DNA from: Atkinsonella hypoxylon
Lineage: Eukaryota; Ascomycota; Sordariomycetes; Hypocreales; Clavicipitaceae
DNA: 64,000 nt
Reading direction: 5' to 3'
Assembly (NCBI GenBank): GCA_000729835.1
Contig: JFHB01000018.1
Span: 62,001 to 126,000, forward strand
Shown: piece after piece, positions 9,524 to 19,919 of the stretch
How positions within the stretch are numbered: the first letter of the stretch is position 1
Layout of the letters: the number at the start of each line of letters is the position of its first letter
Made by a program: the position numbers and the translations under genes
The notes under the pieces: model-generated
Database searches by the model: none
Told to the model about the DNA's origin: nothing
What the model saw: only the letters and a program-made list of their open reading frames with translations

Positions 9524-11506
9524 TCAAGAGACGCCAGGCGTGTCCTGTTCCTGCACAAAGGGCATCGCACGAGCTCTAGAACTCCCCCTGCGTGGCTCAT
9601 CTTCTTCATCTATGGCTCGTGTCGATGCTGGGGTAAAGTTGCGACCTCTCCTCATTCCTTTGTCCGAGGAAACCTTGGCCGTCTCCTCGACGACTTCATT
9701 ACATGCCCAGATCCCACAATTACTACCAGACCCCATGGATGGTGTGGGCGCCACAGCGCCATGGCAACGATCCAGCCCGGCTCTGTCCACGTCTACGTTG
9801 CCAATGGGAATGCTTGATCCCGATGGTATAATCATCTGTTGTGACACCCTTCTCATCTCCTGGTGCTCATGGTAGTTCATGGATGTCGGCGTTCCTGCCG
9901 TCGTCGGAGACATGACCTGAGATTGTCCACGATTTTCTTTTCGTGATTTGACATCTGCAGACGGCACATGAGAGGTTGTGTGCTGAGAGACTGTCGACAT
10001 TGGCTGGTTCAGCAATGAATTTGTCAAGGAATCTGCGAAAGTAGCGGGAAAGAGTACATTGTTTGTAATGACCGGAAATCCTAACCCTTGAGTGTTTTCT
10101 TTAGGTTAGTCTTGCATGTCAATCATGTATCAATAGACACTTACCATGCCTCTCGCAGGTCTCAAAATCTGCTGCGGTAGGAGTATTTGTTGGTACTTTC
10201 AGACCAGGTGTATGCTTGTCTGTATCATGCTGTAAGCTATTTGCGAGCTGTTCTCCCAGAGACTGGGAATTTGTGGCTGGAGGCACATAGTCGGGCATGC
10301 TGATGTCGGTGCTAGATCGTCTGTCGGTTCTTTGTGTGAAGCCGTGGCGCATGAGGCTACCAGCCATCCCTAGTCCCATGCTGTTCCAATAATCAAAGTG
10401 AGGATAACTTGGAAATGCTTCGACATTCCTAAGGTTAGCGTATGCGGCTGTGCTATAGCTCGGATGTGTGGCCCGTCTATTGCCGATCATGATTGTCGGA
10501 TTAGGTAGATTACCGAAAGGATTTAGATTTATAGGTTGGCTTTCACTATTTTGCTGACGTCGAGGGGAGTGCGCATGTGATTCTGAATCATCAGATTGCA
10601 ATGTCGGAACTTCCATTGGGGCTGCTAGAGGTGCCTTGCACCACATGGAGGGATTTGGCCACGCAATCGATGAGGACTCCAGAATATCTATGTTCTTTTT
10701 TAGCTTCACCATTCGTGCTGAATAGAGATGCTTATTTTTGGATGGTGATGCCTCGCCCGTATCAGAATTTGACGTACCTTGAGGGGCATGCTGAAATGAG
10801 AAGGCGACAATGTTCTTGATCCTTTCAAATGGGCTGCTCACCGATTCACGAGGCACACCCTCGCTCAGCACCACCTTGATGCGGCCAAGCTCATCAGCTG
10901 CACTCCACCAATCCTGGTGAAGGAGCTCCTTTCTGAAGCCTGGAAATTGAAGTGGCTCCAGCTCGTTCACTGTTGAGAATGCTTGAGCCGTCAGCAATCT
11001 ATATGTCTCGAGAGAAACATGACTTACCCCATGCTTGCGCGATTATATGAGGCCATGTGCTCTTCGTGCCCAGGGTCGCAGATCTGGAGCTCTCTTAGCG
11101 ACTGTGTGGTTATAGTCCGTAAAAACAGATCGGTGATAACGCTTACGCCACAATTTTGCCGTCTATGAACAGCCGGGCCTCAAATTTCAAGTTCTCAGGG
11201 TGTGGACTGTAGGCCTGTGCAAACGGACTAACCGCCGGTGCTGTCCAAGAATGTATCGACACCTGAAATAGTGAGCCAGCAGGTAGACTGGGTACAAAGC
11301 AGCACAGTGTCGGCAGTCCGAACCGGCCACCGAGCGCACGAGATTCTATATCGAGCCATGTTCTTTAGTTTTGCCCGATTGGATACATGATGGATGGTCT
11401 GCGGCATACCCGGGTCATGTACGACATGGCAAGCTACTTTGAACTCCTTGAGGGGGACTTTGCAGTCCTTGGGAAATAGAAGTATGTCCCAGTCTTCATA
11501 CCGCAT
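9524..11506 (-). CDS. Conserved fungal protein of unknown function (555 aa)
   Basis: Six exons on the minus strand: 11410-11506, 11147-11345, 11028-11089, 10778-10969, 10145-10687 and 9524-10098; the sum is exactly 556 codons. The spliced N-terminal region reads as a compact domain: KVPLKEFKVACHVVHDPE, LPTLCCFVPSLPAGSLFQVS, FEARLFIDGKIVA, then ELEPLQFPGFRKELL, WWSAADELGRIKVVLSEG and NIVAFSFQHAPQ, joined across an intron to DILESSSIAWPNPSMW. I recall this arrangement from many Sordariomycete hypothetical proteins. The last 300 residues are Ser/Pro/Asn-rich and end in RRGRNFTPASTRAIDEEDEPRR. Intron 10688-10777 (90 nt) is in frame without a stop. No known catalytic motif; function unknown. Confidence 0.85.
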
Positions 11507-12299
11507 CTTGGTAGAGAAGATAAAGCAGTGGTCGTCTTGAAGTCGCCGTTTCCGATGCGTTAGTCGAGATGTAATGCGTGTGTTGCTTTTTTTGATACAA
11601 GAAAGGACCAGGCATGTTCTTATTTTGATGCGCGAGGTGACTACATCTTGTGTAATCAGTCTTCAAGGAAACAGTCAACGCTAAAGGGACCGACCTGCCC
11701 AGATTGGCTGCACAGTGAGAAGCGTGGCATGGCGTTCTTGCCAGCCTGGGCTCTTCAGTCTGCTGAAAGAAGCAACAATAAGCGAGCAGTCTGATGGGCG
11801 GAGGAAATACCCCTTCAAAGCAGGAGTGTCTGGTGCCAATAGGTCTGGTGCAGTTTGCGCGTGTGGGTTGGGGTCGCCTCTCTACAGCAGTTTACACCCG
11901 TCGACACAGTCCCATCAATCAGCTTCTCGCTTCTCGCTTCTCGCTTCTCACTTCTCAAGAACAAGCACCTGCACCTGCACCTGCACCTGCTCTACATGCA
12001 GCAGTGCTGTGTGCATTCCGAATATTTCCACTGGAACAGAGAAACGAAATAGTATCTGAAACGAATCTCGTGTACCAGCTGTAGCGATGGTGGAATGGAA
12101 GGCTTTGACGATGAATGAACAAAGAAAAAACGGTTCGCGAGTTAAGCTATCCGGTTCTAAAATATCTCTGCCAAGGTTTCGCGAGTCTCCACGGAACCGT
12201 GCGCGACAGCAAGTAAATGTCGTTGTTTTGTAAGGATCCTTTGATTCCATATCCTGTCTATGTACATGAATCCCACTGCGAGCGTACGCTGTCCAAATT
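11507..12299. other. Intergenic with 7-bp and 6-bp repeats
   Basis: Lies upstream of the 555-aa gene and downstream of the complex I subunit gene. It carries the repeat pair listed at 11923-11990. No coding signal. Confidence 0.5.
11923..11990. repeat. Adjacent tandem repeats: (CTTCTCG/A)5 and (GCACCT)4
   Basis: Five 7-bp CTTCTC units at 11923-11957 are followed by four GCACCT units at 11965-11988. Both are pyrimidine-rich on the plus strand and non-coding as far as can be seen. Confidence 0.85.
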
Positions 12300-12956
12300 T
12301 CAAGGGTCCTCGTCACCTTCTTGTCGTGCCTGCCAAATTATATTAGCTGCTGCGATATTCCATCGGCCAGCGTCTCATAATTCACGATGAACATACCCGC
12401 ACAGCTCCAGGTCCACCCAATTCTCGTTCCAGGCCACCTTCAAACTCCCGTGGGTATGTAGGCTGATCAGGGTATTTCATGTAAACTAAGCCAGAAACTC
12501 CTAGGAAGACTGCGACAAAGGTCCCAATCATAACCAAACCAGGTCCTGGCTTCGTCCAAGTATATTCATATGGTGAAAATATACCCAAGACATCGTTATC
12601 CTCGTGGACGGGTTCGCCAAAATTTCGACGTTCCTGAGGATCCCACCAGTTGGCGTGGGGATCTCTAAATTGACGCTTGATTCGTGGAGGGTTTATGTAG
12701 CCGCCGTTCTACCGTCCACTCGTTAGCTAGAGGAAAATTCCAGCTTGAAAATTACGTGACCCTGTATATATTAAGAACGAACCATGCCAGGATCCTCCGA
12801 TTCAGACAGCGTCTGACGGTCGGGATACTTCGCATCGATGACTCTACGGTCAGAGAGAGAGGCAGGCAAGAAAGCTCGTCGTTGAATGATCGGAAGGCAT
12901 CGGACCGCCGCGATGTTTGAGCGGATGGCTGATCGGGTAACATGTTGTCGCAGCAT
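12300..12956 (-). CDS. NADH:ubiquinone oxidoreductase ASHI/NDUFB8-type subunit
   Basis: Three coding exons: 12783-12956, 12397-12708 and 12300-12329; 171 aa. The ATG sits directly after an acceptor, so a 5'UTR intron (12957-13032, GTACGT...TTGCAG) is likely. The protein has an N-terminal mitochondrial presequence rich in Arg/Ser, then PGMNGGYINPPRIKRQFRDP, WWDPQERRNFGEPVHEDND, FSPYEYTW, one membrane helix (LVMIGTFVAVFLGVSGLVYM) and YPREFEGGLERELGG, the known signature of this accessory subunit. It is a single-span subunit of the membrane arm of respiratory complex I. The first coding intron has an uncommon GTTCGT donor. It is divergent from SWR1, with about 610 bp between the start codons. 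Confidence 0.93.
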
Positions 12957-13569
12957 CTGCAAAGAAATTAGTCAGCAGGACAGAGAAAGGGATTCAATGT
13001 CCACATTCTATTCGATTAAGTGCTTTACGTACCTTGTCAAAGAGAAAAAGTCGGTGGTGCCAAATGGCAGGTTGTGACGTCGTTACTCTCTACAGAGAGC
13101 TCACTATCATCGCATGAAGTTGTGTAGATACCTCAGTGAATTAATGGGTTCGAGCTCATTGCCGGTGTTGCTGCCTGAGGCTTCCGGACTGTACTCCCTC
13201 ACACAAGCCGCGTCCTATACAACTTGGTGGTGAGCAAGTGGGGCCATAGCCATCGGGCAGGAGGAATAGTTAGTTAACTAGCGATCGGAAAGTAGGATAG
13301 GCTACTACTACTACGCTAGCAGCAGACTATTATGACTGGTGAACGTGGACCACCATATAATCCTTTTCTCCCCATCTCAAAAGTTTTGCTAGCAAACCGG
13401 CATATCGTTGCATTTTTTGTCGCTGCTCGCGCCACAGGTCTCTGATCATGTACAAAATCTGTATGAATATTCGCTAAGCCACTACGCATCTGTAGACTAT
13501 AATTTCTATCCCTCAAATGCTCGTTTCGCAGAGCTCATGCCCCTTTGCGTCTCCTGGCTCCCCATTCCC
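12957..13569. promoter_or_regulatory. Divergent intergenic region: complex I subunit / SWR1
   Basis: Contains the predicted 5'UTR intron of the complex I subunit (12957-13032) and the start region of SWR1. No TATA box stands out. The upstream Met codon at 13537, in frame with SWR1, is an alternative start. Confidence 0.45.
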
Positions 13570-16500
13570 ATGATGCCTGAGATCGCGTCTCCCGACCACA
13601 ATGTTTCTATGAAGCGTCTTCAAGACCACGAAACAACCATCGCAGCAGCGATTCGGCCATCGAACGACGTGACATCAACCGGGACTAAAGCAGATGCTTT
13701 TTTTGATGCATCGAAAGCGATTTCGAAAACTACAACAGACGCGCCCCCTTATACAAACGGCCATGTCGCGAACCAAACAAATGGCGACAGTCACGACCAG
13801 GAAATACATGAGGAACGACCTGCAAAGAGGCGGCGCATGCAAGATAGCACTCCTTCCCCTACTCCGTCATCAGTACGAAAGCCAAAGCCTATTTCGCCTC
13901 CATGGAAGAAGATTGGTGCCGATGGCCCTACTACCTTTCAGGAGAATGGCCGTCGCAAATCGGGTCGAATCAACACTTTGCCAGTCGAACTTCAACCGCC
14001 AAGCATGAAACGATTGACGCGAGGGTCTTTAGCAGCCAAGAGTTCACCACCGCAGGCGAAGAAACCAATTTCCATACCGAGCAAAGCACCAAGCAATAAG
14101 TCAAGTTCTGCTAGGGTACCAATACCCAAGTCAGCCACAAAAAAAGCTTACCCTCCTCCTCCTCCTTCTTCTTCTGTGCGAAAAAGCACCTCACAAAATA
14201 TACGCCACCGAACGCCATCGCCATCTTCGCGCCCCACTAGGCAATCTGCCAGGACTCGACGCTCGACTCGCCGGGGAGAAGCAACCGATTCGCAAGATGA
14301 TCCCGCGGTATACGATTCAACCTTCATATCACGCGATTTTGAGGGGCAATCGCCACTCCAGCACTTGCGCGCTGATAGATCCGGTGTCATTCCTTTGGTT
14401 CATCCTGATCAAGTTCGTAAAAGAGCCAAAATTGGGACGGACTTCGATGATTTTTGGAACAGGGCAGGTTCCGTCGCTGTTGAAGATGGCGGCCTCTTCG
14501 CTTCAGAAGATGGCCCCGTCACTACTGATGAAAGCGCACTTCGGGAAGCACGCATAATAATGCGGATTGAACAGGAGATTAAACCCGGAGGTATCCTTTC
14601 CCATGGACGATGCTCACTATTTGCCCCTGAAGGCGAGGAAGAGGTACCTAGACAATGGGCACGACAAGACCACATGGTCAAAGCCATGGCAAATTTTCGT
14701 AAGCTCCTTCTCGCAGAGCAACAACGACACCGCGCCGCCGCAAAGAAGCTAGCTGAGGCGTGTCGCGATGAATGGGTACGTAGGCAACCGAAATCCGCCG
14801 AACAGTTGGAAGCGGAAGCCAAAGAGAGATGGGTCCTCCATTACCGACTGGTCGCCCGTGCTCTATCTGGAACTTGGGAAAATGTTCGACTTCAAGTCAA
14901 CCATCAACGGTTAGAGCAATGGGAAGCAGAGGAACAGAAGCGTGTCAAAGCGGCTCTCAATGAGGCTGTCAACTTGTCTGAACAGAAGCTGCAAGCTCGA
15001 AGAGGCGGTCTAGACTCAGAACAACCATCCGACGAAGATATTGATGCTGCTGCTGATGTGTTCAATGACCTTAGCGACAGCGTTGCCGAGGGGGAGGTTG
15101 ATGAAAATCAATCGCTAAATGCTAGTGACGCGGATAATGACGATAGTGAAGACGAGCTCGACAGTGACATTATGTCAACATCTGACGAAGATGAAGAAGA
15201 AGACGATAATGGTGATGGAGACACGAGACAAGTCGCGGACGAGGGCCTTACACAGGAAGAATTAAGAGCTAAATATGCAAATCTTCCAGATCTTGATTCA
15301 GTAACCAAGAAACAAGCAAGCATAAGTGCCGAGGCTAGTGACACGGGTATCGACGCCACTGATATTGGAGGGGATAGCAGCGACGAGTCAGTAGATATGG
15401 ACGATGATCTGGGCTCAAGCGATTTGGGCAGCGACGAGCAGGACAGTATGGCGGATGATGATGCGGATGATGAAGAGGCTGATGCTGGTGGTCTTCTTGG
15501 TCTATTTTTCGGTAAATCAGAGCTCAAACAAATGAAGCAAGAGGCTTCTGATGAAGTACATACGAACATCTCCGAACAAAAAGGTGCTGATGCTGCAATG
15601 GAAGATGTCGCGAACGAGGACCTGAGCATGGGTGATGGGGGAGTTTCTGATTCTAGTGCGCATCAGGGGTACGACACGTCAACAGACCGAACTAAAGTTG
15701 CAGATCATCCTGAGACCAGCGACTATGAGCACAAAGAAATTGATGAGACCGGGGCATCTGCTGAAACTCCTGAGACTCTAAATGGAGTCGTCAGCATGGT
15801 CATGAGCAGCGACTCCATCGGCAGAGACATCCACACCGGAGAGAATGGCCATGACTTGTCGAATGGTAATTTCTTGATGACAGATGGGCATGATATAATC
15901 GCATCTGATACGCAACAGGTGGAAGCAACTACTCAAAAACGCCAACTATTGGAGCCTGAAATGACCCCAAGTTCACCTGCTGTTACCAAACTCCATCAAT
16001 CTTCATCCCAGCCGTCAGAAAATGTTGCACCGGGTGCAAAGGCACAAGCCACGTTTGAACTCATCACTACAAATCAGTCTAGCAGCCGATCCGATACTCC
16101 ATATTCGTCATCATCTCACAAGACGGAAATTCCATTCCTTCTCCGCGGCACTCTGCGGGAATATCAACATGACGGTTTGGATTGGCTGGCAGGGCTTTAT
16201 GCCAACAATACCAACGGCATTCTCGCCGATGAAATGGGTCTTGGAAAGACCATCCAAACCATTGCACTACTTGCTCATTTGGCCTGCCATCACCAAGTTT
16301 GGGGTCCTCACTTAGTTGTGGTACCCACAAGTGTCATGCTTAACTGGGAGATGGAGTTCAAGAAATGGTGTCCCGGTTTCAAAATACTCGCTTACTACGG
16401 GTCACAAGAAGAACGCAAGAGAAAGCGACAGGGCTGGAACAACGATGACATCTGGAATGTTTGCATCACATCATACCAGCTGGTGCTTCAGGATCAGCAA

Positions 16501-18801
16501 GTGTTTAAGCGTCGACGTTGGCATTTTATGGTGCTTGATGAAGCCCACAATATCAAGAATTTCAAATCGCAGCGGTGGCAAACGCTCCTTGGCTTTAATA
16601 CTCAGGCACGTCTTCTGCTTACTGGCACACCATTGCAGAACAACCTAACTGAGCTTTGGTCACTGTTGTTCTTCTTGATGCCTGCTGAAAATGGAGTCGG
16701 TGGCTTCGCAGACTTACAAGAGTTTCAGGACTGGTTCCACAAGCCAGAGTCCCAGATATTGGAAAGTGGCAGAGATCAAATGGACGAGGAAGCAAAAGCC
16801 ATCATATCCAAGCTACATAAAGTTCTGCGACCCTATTTGCTTCGGCGACTGAAGGCTGATGTGGAGAAGCAAATGCCAGCGAAGTACGAACATGTTAAGT
16901 TTTGCCGTTTGTCGAAACGACAGCGTGAGCTGTATGATGGCTTTCTTTCGAGATCCGAAACGAAGGAAATCTTATCTTCGGGAAACTATTTGTCTATTAT
17001 CAATTGTTTGATGCAACTTCGCAAAGTTTGCAACCATCCGGATTTGTTCATCGACCGGCCCATAATGACGTCCTTCCGCATGTCAAAGTCTGTCGCTGCT
17101 AAGTTCAAGTTCACGGAACAGAAACTTCGATGCTTCCTAGCGGACGCTCCGATGAGCACAGTAAACTTGGGATTTCTCAACTTGATTCCAACACAGCATG
17201 AGCCAATGTCAACCGTTGTCGCTGATCGTGTTGCGCAGCTGAGTCTTCACCGGCCACTGATGGACCTGCGCGAAGCACAAAAGGCCCGGGCTCAAGCGGC
17301 ATACACATTACTTGATCCTTCATCGGTAAGATCTAGCATCTCATATCTTGAAAGTGCATCTCGCTGGGATCGCTTCGAGGAACTCCAACACTGTGTTTAT
17401 CTCAATGCGTTGCGACGGCAACAGCGTCCCGTTTATGGCCAGAATGTCATCGATCTGGTTTCAATTAATGCCTACAAGCGTCCTTGTCGGCCAAGGCCCC
17501 AACTCCCGCAAAAACTCATATCATGGTATGAGGGCGACTTGGCACTGATTCGTGCGCTTACTCCGACACTCTCTGAGCGAGCCGAGAACTTGAAGTCGAT
17601 GATATGCAAATTTTCTTGTGTCACGCCACGTGTAGTGACACGGGATTTAGAGGAAGTACTTCTTGGCCGCAAGGCAATACAAGCCTTTACAGACGAAGAT
17701 ATTAAGCTGTCAGCACCGGTGCGATGGGCCCCGTTTCTTCCAAAACAGTCGCCTCTAGATCCATGGCACGAAGCACGCATGAGACATAGCATTCAGTTCC
17801 CTGATAAAAGACTTCTCCAATACGACTGTGGTAAGCTCCAGATTTTGGACAAACTACTGCGCAAATTGCAATCTGGCGGCCATCGGGCTCTGATCTTCAC
17901 ACAAATGACCAAGGTTTTGGACATTCTGGAGCAATTCCTTAACATTCACGGACACAAGTACTTGCGGCTAGATGGTGCGACCAAGGTAGAACAGCGACAG
18001 ATTTTGACTGACCGATTCAATAACGACCCTAGAATACTATGTTTCATTCTGTCGACGCGTTCTGGTGGCCTAGGCATCAATCTTACGGGAGCAGACACAG
18101 TCATTTTTTATGATCAGGATTGGAATCCAGCTATGGACAAACAGTGCCAGGACCGTTGTCACCGAATCGGCCAGACTCGTGACGTTCATATCTACCGTCT
18201 GGTGAGCGAGCACACTATCGAAGCCAACATTTTGCGCAAAGCCTCACAGAAACAAATGCTAGACGATGTTGTGATTCAAGAAGGAGAGTTCACAACAGAT
18301 TACTTTAACAGAGTTTCTGTCAGAGATGTGTTGGATGTTAACGCGGATTTCACCAGCGAGGGTGTTGCCGCCGCTGATGCTGCTCTAGATCGAGTGCTTG
18401 GTGGACCAGACACCAGCAGGGACCAGCGAACGGTTGGTCGAGCGCTCGAACAAGCAGAGGATAGAGAAGACGTGGCCGCCGCCCGCGTGGCCGAGCGAGA
18501 GATCCAGGCCGATGATGCAGACTTTACTGAGAAAGCCAGTGGCCCAGCATCTGGAACTTCGACGGCGAGCCAAGGAACGCCGGCCGGGAGGTCACTGCTT
18601 GACAGTGTTCTGGACGTAGAAGAAGTACCACTGGATGACGTGGGCGAAATCGAGTACAATGCATGGGGACAACGTATGGGCAATATTGATCAATACATGC
18701 TCAACTTCATGACGGAGGAACTGAAGTACACCAAGCTGGAGTTACCAAAGGATAAAAAGAAGAAGAACAAGAAAAAGGGTAGAGACACAAGGAAGCGATG
18801 A
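13570..18801 (+). CDS. SWR1: Swr1, ATPase of the SWR1 chromatin-remodelling complex
   Basis: Intronless, 1743 aa from ATG 13570 (13537 is also in frame). Swr1 exchanges H2A for H2A.Z in nucleosomes. In order: disordered basic N-terminus; HSA domain at about 355-470, including MVKAMANFRKLLLAEQQRH, which binds actin and Arp4; a long acidic Asp/Glu/Ser region (about 490-640); Snf2 ATPase lobe 1 from about 857 with ILADEMGLGKTIQT (Walker A near 886), VLDEAHNIKN (DEAH near 988) and LTGTPLQNNLTELWSLL; a large lobe insertion of the INO80/SWR1 class (about 1150-1400); lobe 2 with SGGHRALIFTQMTKVLDIL, YLRLDGATKVEQRQ, STRSGGLGINLTGADTVI and QDRCHRIGQTR. The C-terminus is Lys/Arg-rich. The split ATPase and HSA place it in SWR1/INO80; the GTPLQNNLTELWSLL context and acidic region favour Swr1. 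Confidence 0.95.
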   Translation: MMPEIASPDHNVSMKRLQDHETTIAAAIRPSNDVTSTGTKADAFFDASKAISKTTTDAPPYTNGHVANQTNGDSHDQEIHEERPAKRRRMQDSTPSPTPSSVRKPKPISPPWKKIGADGPTTFQENGRRKSGRINTLPVELQPPSMKRLTRGSLAAKSSPPQAKKPISIPSKAPSNKSSSARVPIPKSATKKAYPPPPPSSSVRKSTSQNIRHRTPSPSSRPTRQSARTRRSTRRGEATDSQDDPAVYDSTFISRDFEGQSPLQHLRADRSGVIPLVHPDQVRKRAKIGTDFDDFWNRAGSVAVEDGGLFASEDGPVTTDESALREARIIMRIEQEIKPGGILSHGRCSLFAPEGEEEVPRQWARQDHMVKAMANFRKLLLAEQQRHRAAAKKLAEACRDEWVRRQPKSAEQLEAEAKERWVLHYRLVARALSGTWENVRLQVNHQRLEQWEAEEQKRVKAALNEAVNLSEQKLQARRGGLDSEQPSDEDIDAAADVFNDLSDSVAEGEVDENQSLNASDADNDDSEDELDSDIMSTSDEDEEEDDNGDGDTRQVADEGLTQEELRAKYANLPDLDSVTKKQASISAEASDTGIDATDIGGDSSDESVDMDDDLGSSDLGSDEQDSMADDDADDEEADAGGLLGLFFGKSELKQMKQEASDEVHTNISEQKGADAAMEDVANEDLSMGDGGVSDSSAHQGYDTSTDRTKVADHPETSDYEHKEIDETGASAETPETLNGVVSMVMSSDSIGRDIHTGENGHDLSNGNFLMTDGHDIIASDTQQVEATTQKRQLLEPEMTPSSPAVTKLHQSSSQPSENVAPGAKAQATFELITTNQSSSRSDTPYSSSSHKTEIPFLLRGTLREYQHDGLDWLAGLYANNTNGILADEMGLGKTIQTIALLAHLACHHQVWGPHLVVVPTSVMLNWEMEFKKWCPGFKILAYYGSQEERKRKRQGWNNDDIWNVCITSYQLVLQDQQVFKRRRWHFMVLDEAHNIKNFKSQRWQTLLGFNTQARLLLTGTPLQNNLTELWSLLFFLMPAENGVGGFADLQEFQDWFHKPESQILESGRDQMDEEAKAIISKLHKVLRPYLLRRLKADVEKQMPAKYEHVKFCRLSKRQRELYDGFLSRSETKEILSSGNYLSIINCLMQLRKVCNHPDLFIDRPIMTSFRMSKSVAAKFKFTEQKLRCFLADAPMSTVNLGFLNLIPTQHEPMSTVVADRVAQLSLHRPLMDLREAQKARAQAAYTLLDPSSVRSSISYLESASRWDRFEELQHCVYLNALRRQQRPVYGQNVIDLVSINAYKRPCRPRPQLPQKLISWYEGDLALIRALTPTLSERAENLKSMICKFSCVTPRVVTRDLEEVLLGRKAIQAFTDEDIKLSAPVRWAPFLPKQSPLDPWHEARMRHSIQFPDKRLLQYDCGKLQILDKLLRKLQSGGHRALIFTQMTKVLDILEQFLNIHGHKYLRLDGATKVEQRQILTDRFNNDPRILCFILSTRSGGLGINLTGADTVIFYDQDWNPAMDKQCQDRCHRIGQTRDVHIYRLVSEHTIEANILRKASQKQMLDDVVIQEGEFTTDYFNRVSVRDVLDVNADFTSEGVAAADAALDRVLGGPDTSRDQRTVGRALEQAEDREDVAAARVAEREIQADDADFTEKASGPASGTSTASQGTPAGRSLLDSVLDVEEVPLDDVGEIEYNAWGQRMGNIDQYMLNFMTEELKYTKLELPKDKKKKNKKKGRDTRKR

Positions 18802-19919
18802 TGTCGATGCTGAATGAATCGATATATCTGTTAATACTACTCCGTGACGAACGGTTTCTTGTAATATTTCTTGGAGTAGTGTGCCTGTAAAATAGCAATG
18901 AAAAGCACTGGTGTCAGGACGAAAACATACAAAACAAAAAAAAATCTAGAAATTGGGTAAAGGGGCATCAAATCACGGGCCCGCTCAGAGGCGTGGCTTC
19001 TATATCTGGGGCAGCTTTGGCTGAGAAGGGGGATCATCTGTAGAATAGGATGATATAGAACTCATGACTAAGCGGTGGCGTGAAAACAATCAACGTGGGC
19101 GACAATCTGAATATAAAGATTTTAAATTACTTTGTGTTCTTTGCTGTAGATTCTACAATTTGCTACTAACCCCTTTTGGTGTCCGGCAACAGCCAATGAG
19201 CGCAAGTCTAGGAAGGTAGGTTGTTGCTTGCTGTCACGTTGCGACAGCTCCGCTACACCAACGTATAGCGAATATTGGCAGTATCATATGAGCTATCTGC
19301 GCCTTGCATCGGTGTTGTTTATATTGCCACAGAGAGTAGAATGTTATGCCTCCATCGTGATATCATGGATGCACGGCCGGTCCCGATTGTCACGACCGCG
19401 TCACAGCTTTATTAAACACAACCTAGCATCGGACCTTCCTTGGCAAGATGCTGAAGTCGGAATGTCATTGGCTCATTGGCTCCCCCTTTTAACCCATTCC
19501 CCCTTCTGCCGCCATTGTCATCTCATTGTCGCCCCATTTTAGGTCTATCAACCCACTTTCTCTCTTCTCTCGCGTGGTTACCGCCGCCACCGCGTCCCAC
19601 TGCCCCCCCCCCCCCTCCCCTCCTCCAAAATTAATTTTACAGCTTTGATTGCATCTTTGAGCCTCGAGGACAGAACAAAGACGCAACGCTGGATTTCTGG
19701 GCGCCAAGCTCGGGGCTCTTTTCGTGGTTACAGCCCAGCCGCACCCTATTACCGCATCAAACACCATCCGGCGTCGAAGTCGACGGCGACCGCCACTCTA
19801 CTGCCGACGAAGATCGCCTTTTCCCCCTTCGGCTCTTCCGCATCTACAAATGTCGAATTGATTTCAATCTACGGAACGACTGCTGTTTTGCTGGCGCAGT
19901 TTCGGCGCGTACCGAAGGC
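18802..19919. other. Intergenic / 5' leader of the Kin4-like kinase gene
   Basis: About 1.1 kb. Contains a C13 run at 19603-19615 in a pyrimidine-rich stretch (about 19540-19630) typical of fungal promoters. No gene seen. Confidence 0.5.

Noticed and set aside
9227..9817. 196-codon plus-strand frame
   Set aside because: Overlaps the last exon of the conserved 555-aa gene on the other strand, and its residues show no family pattern.
14148..15629. Several minus-strand frames rich in Ser within SWR1
   Set aside because: They mirror the acidic Asp/Glu codons of SWR1 on the other strand and have no independent signal.
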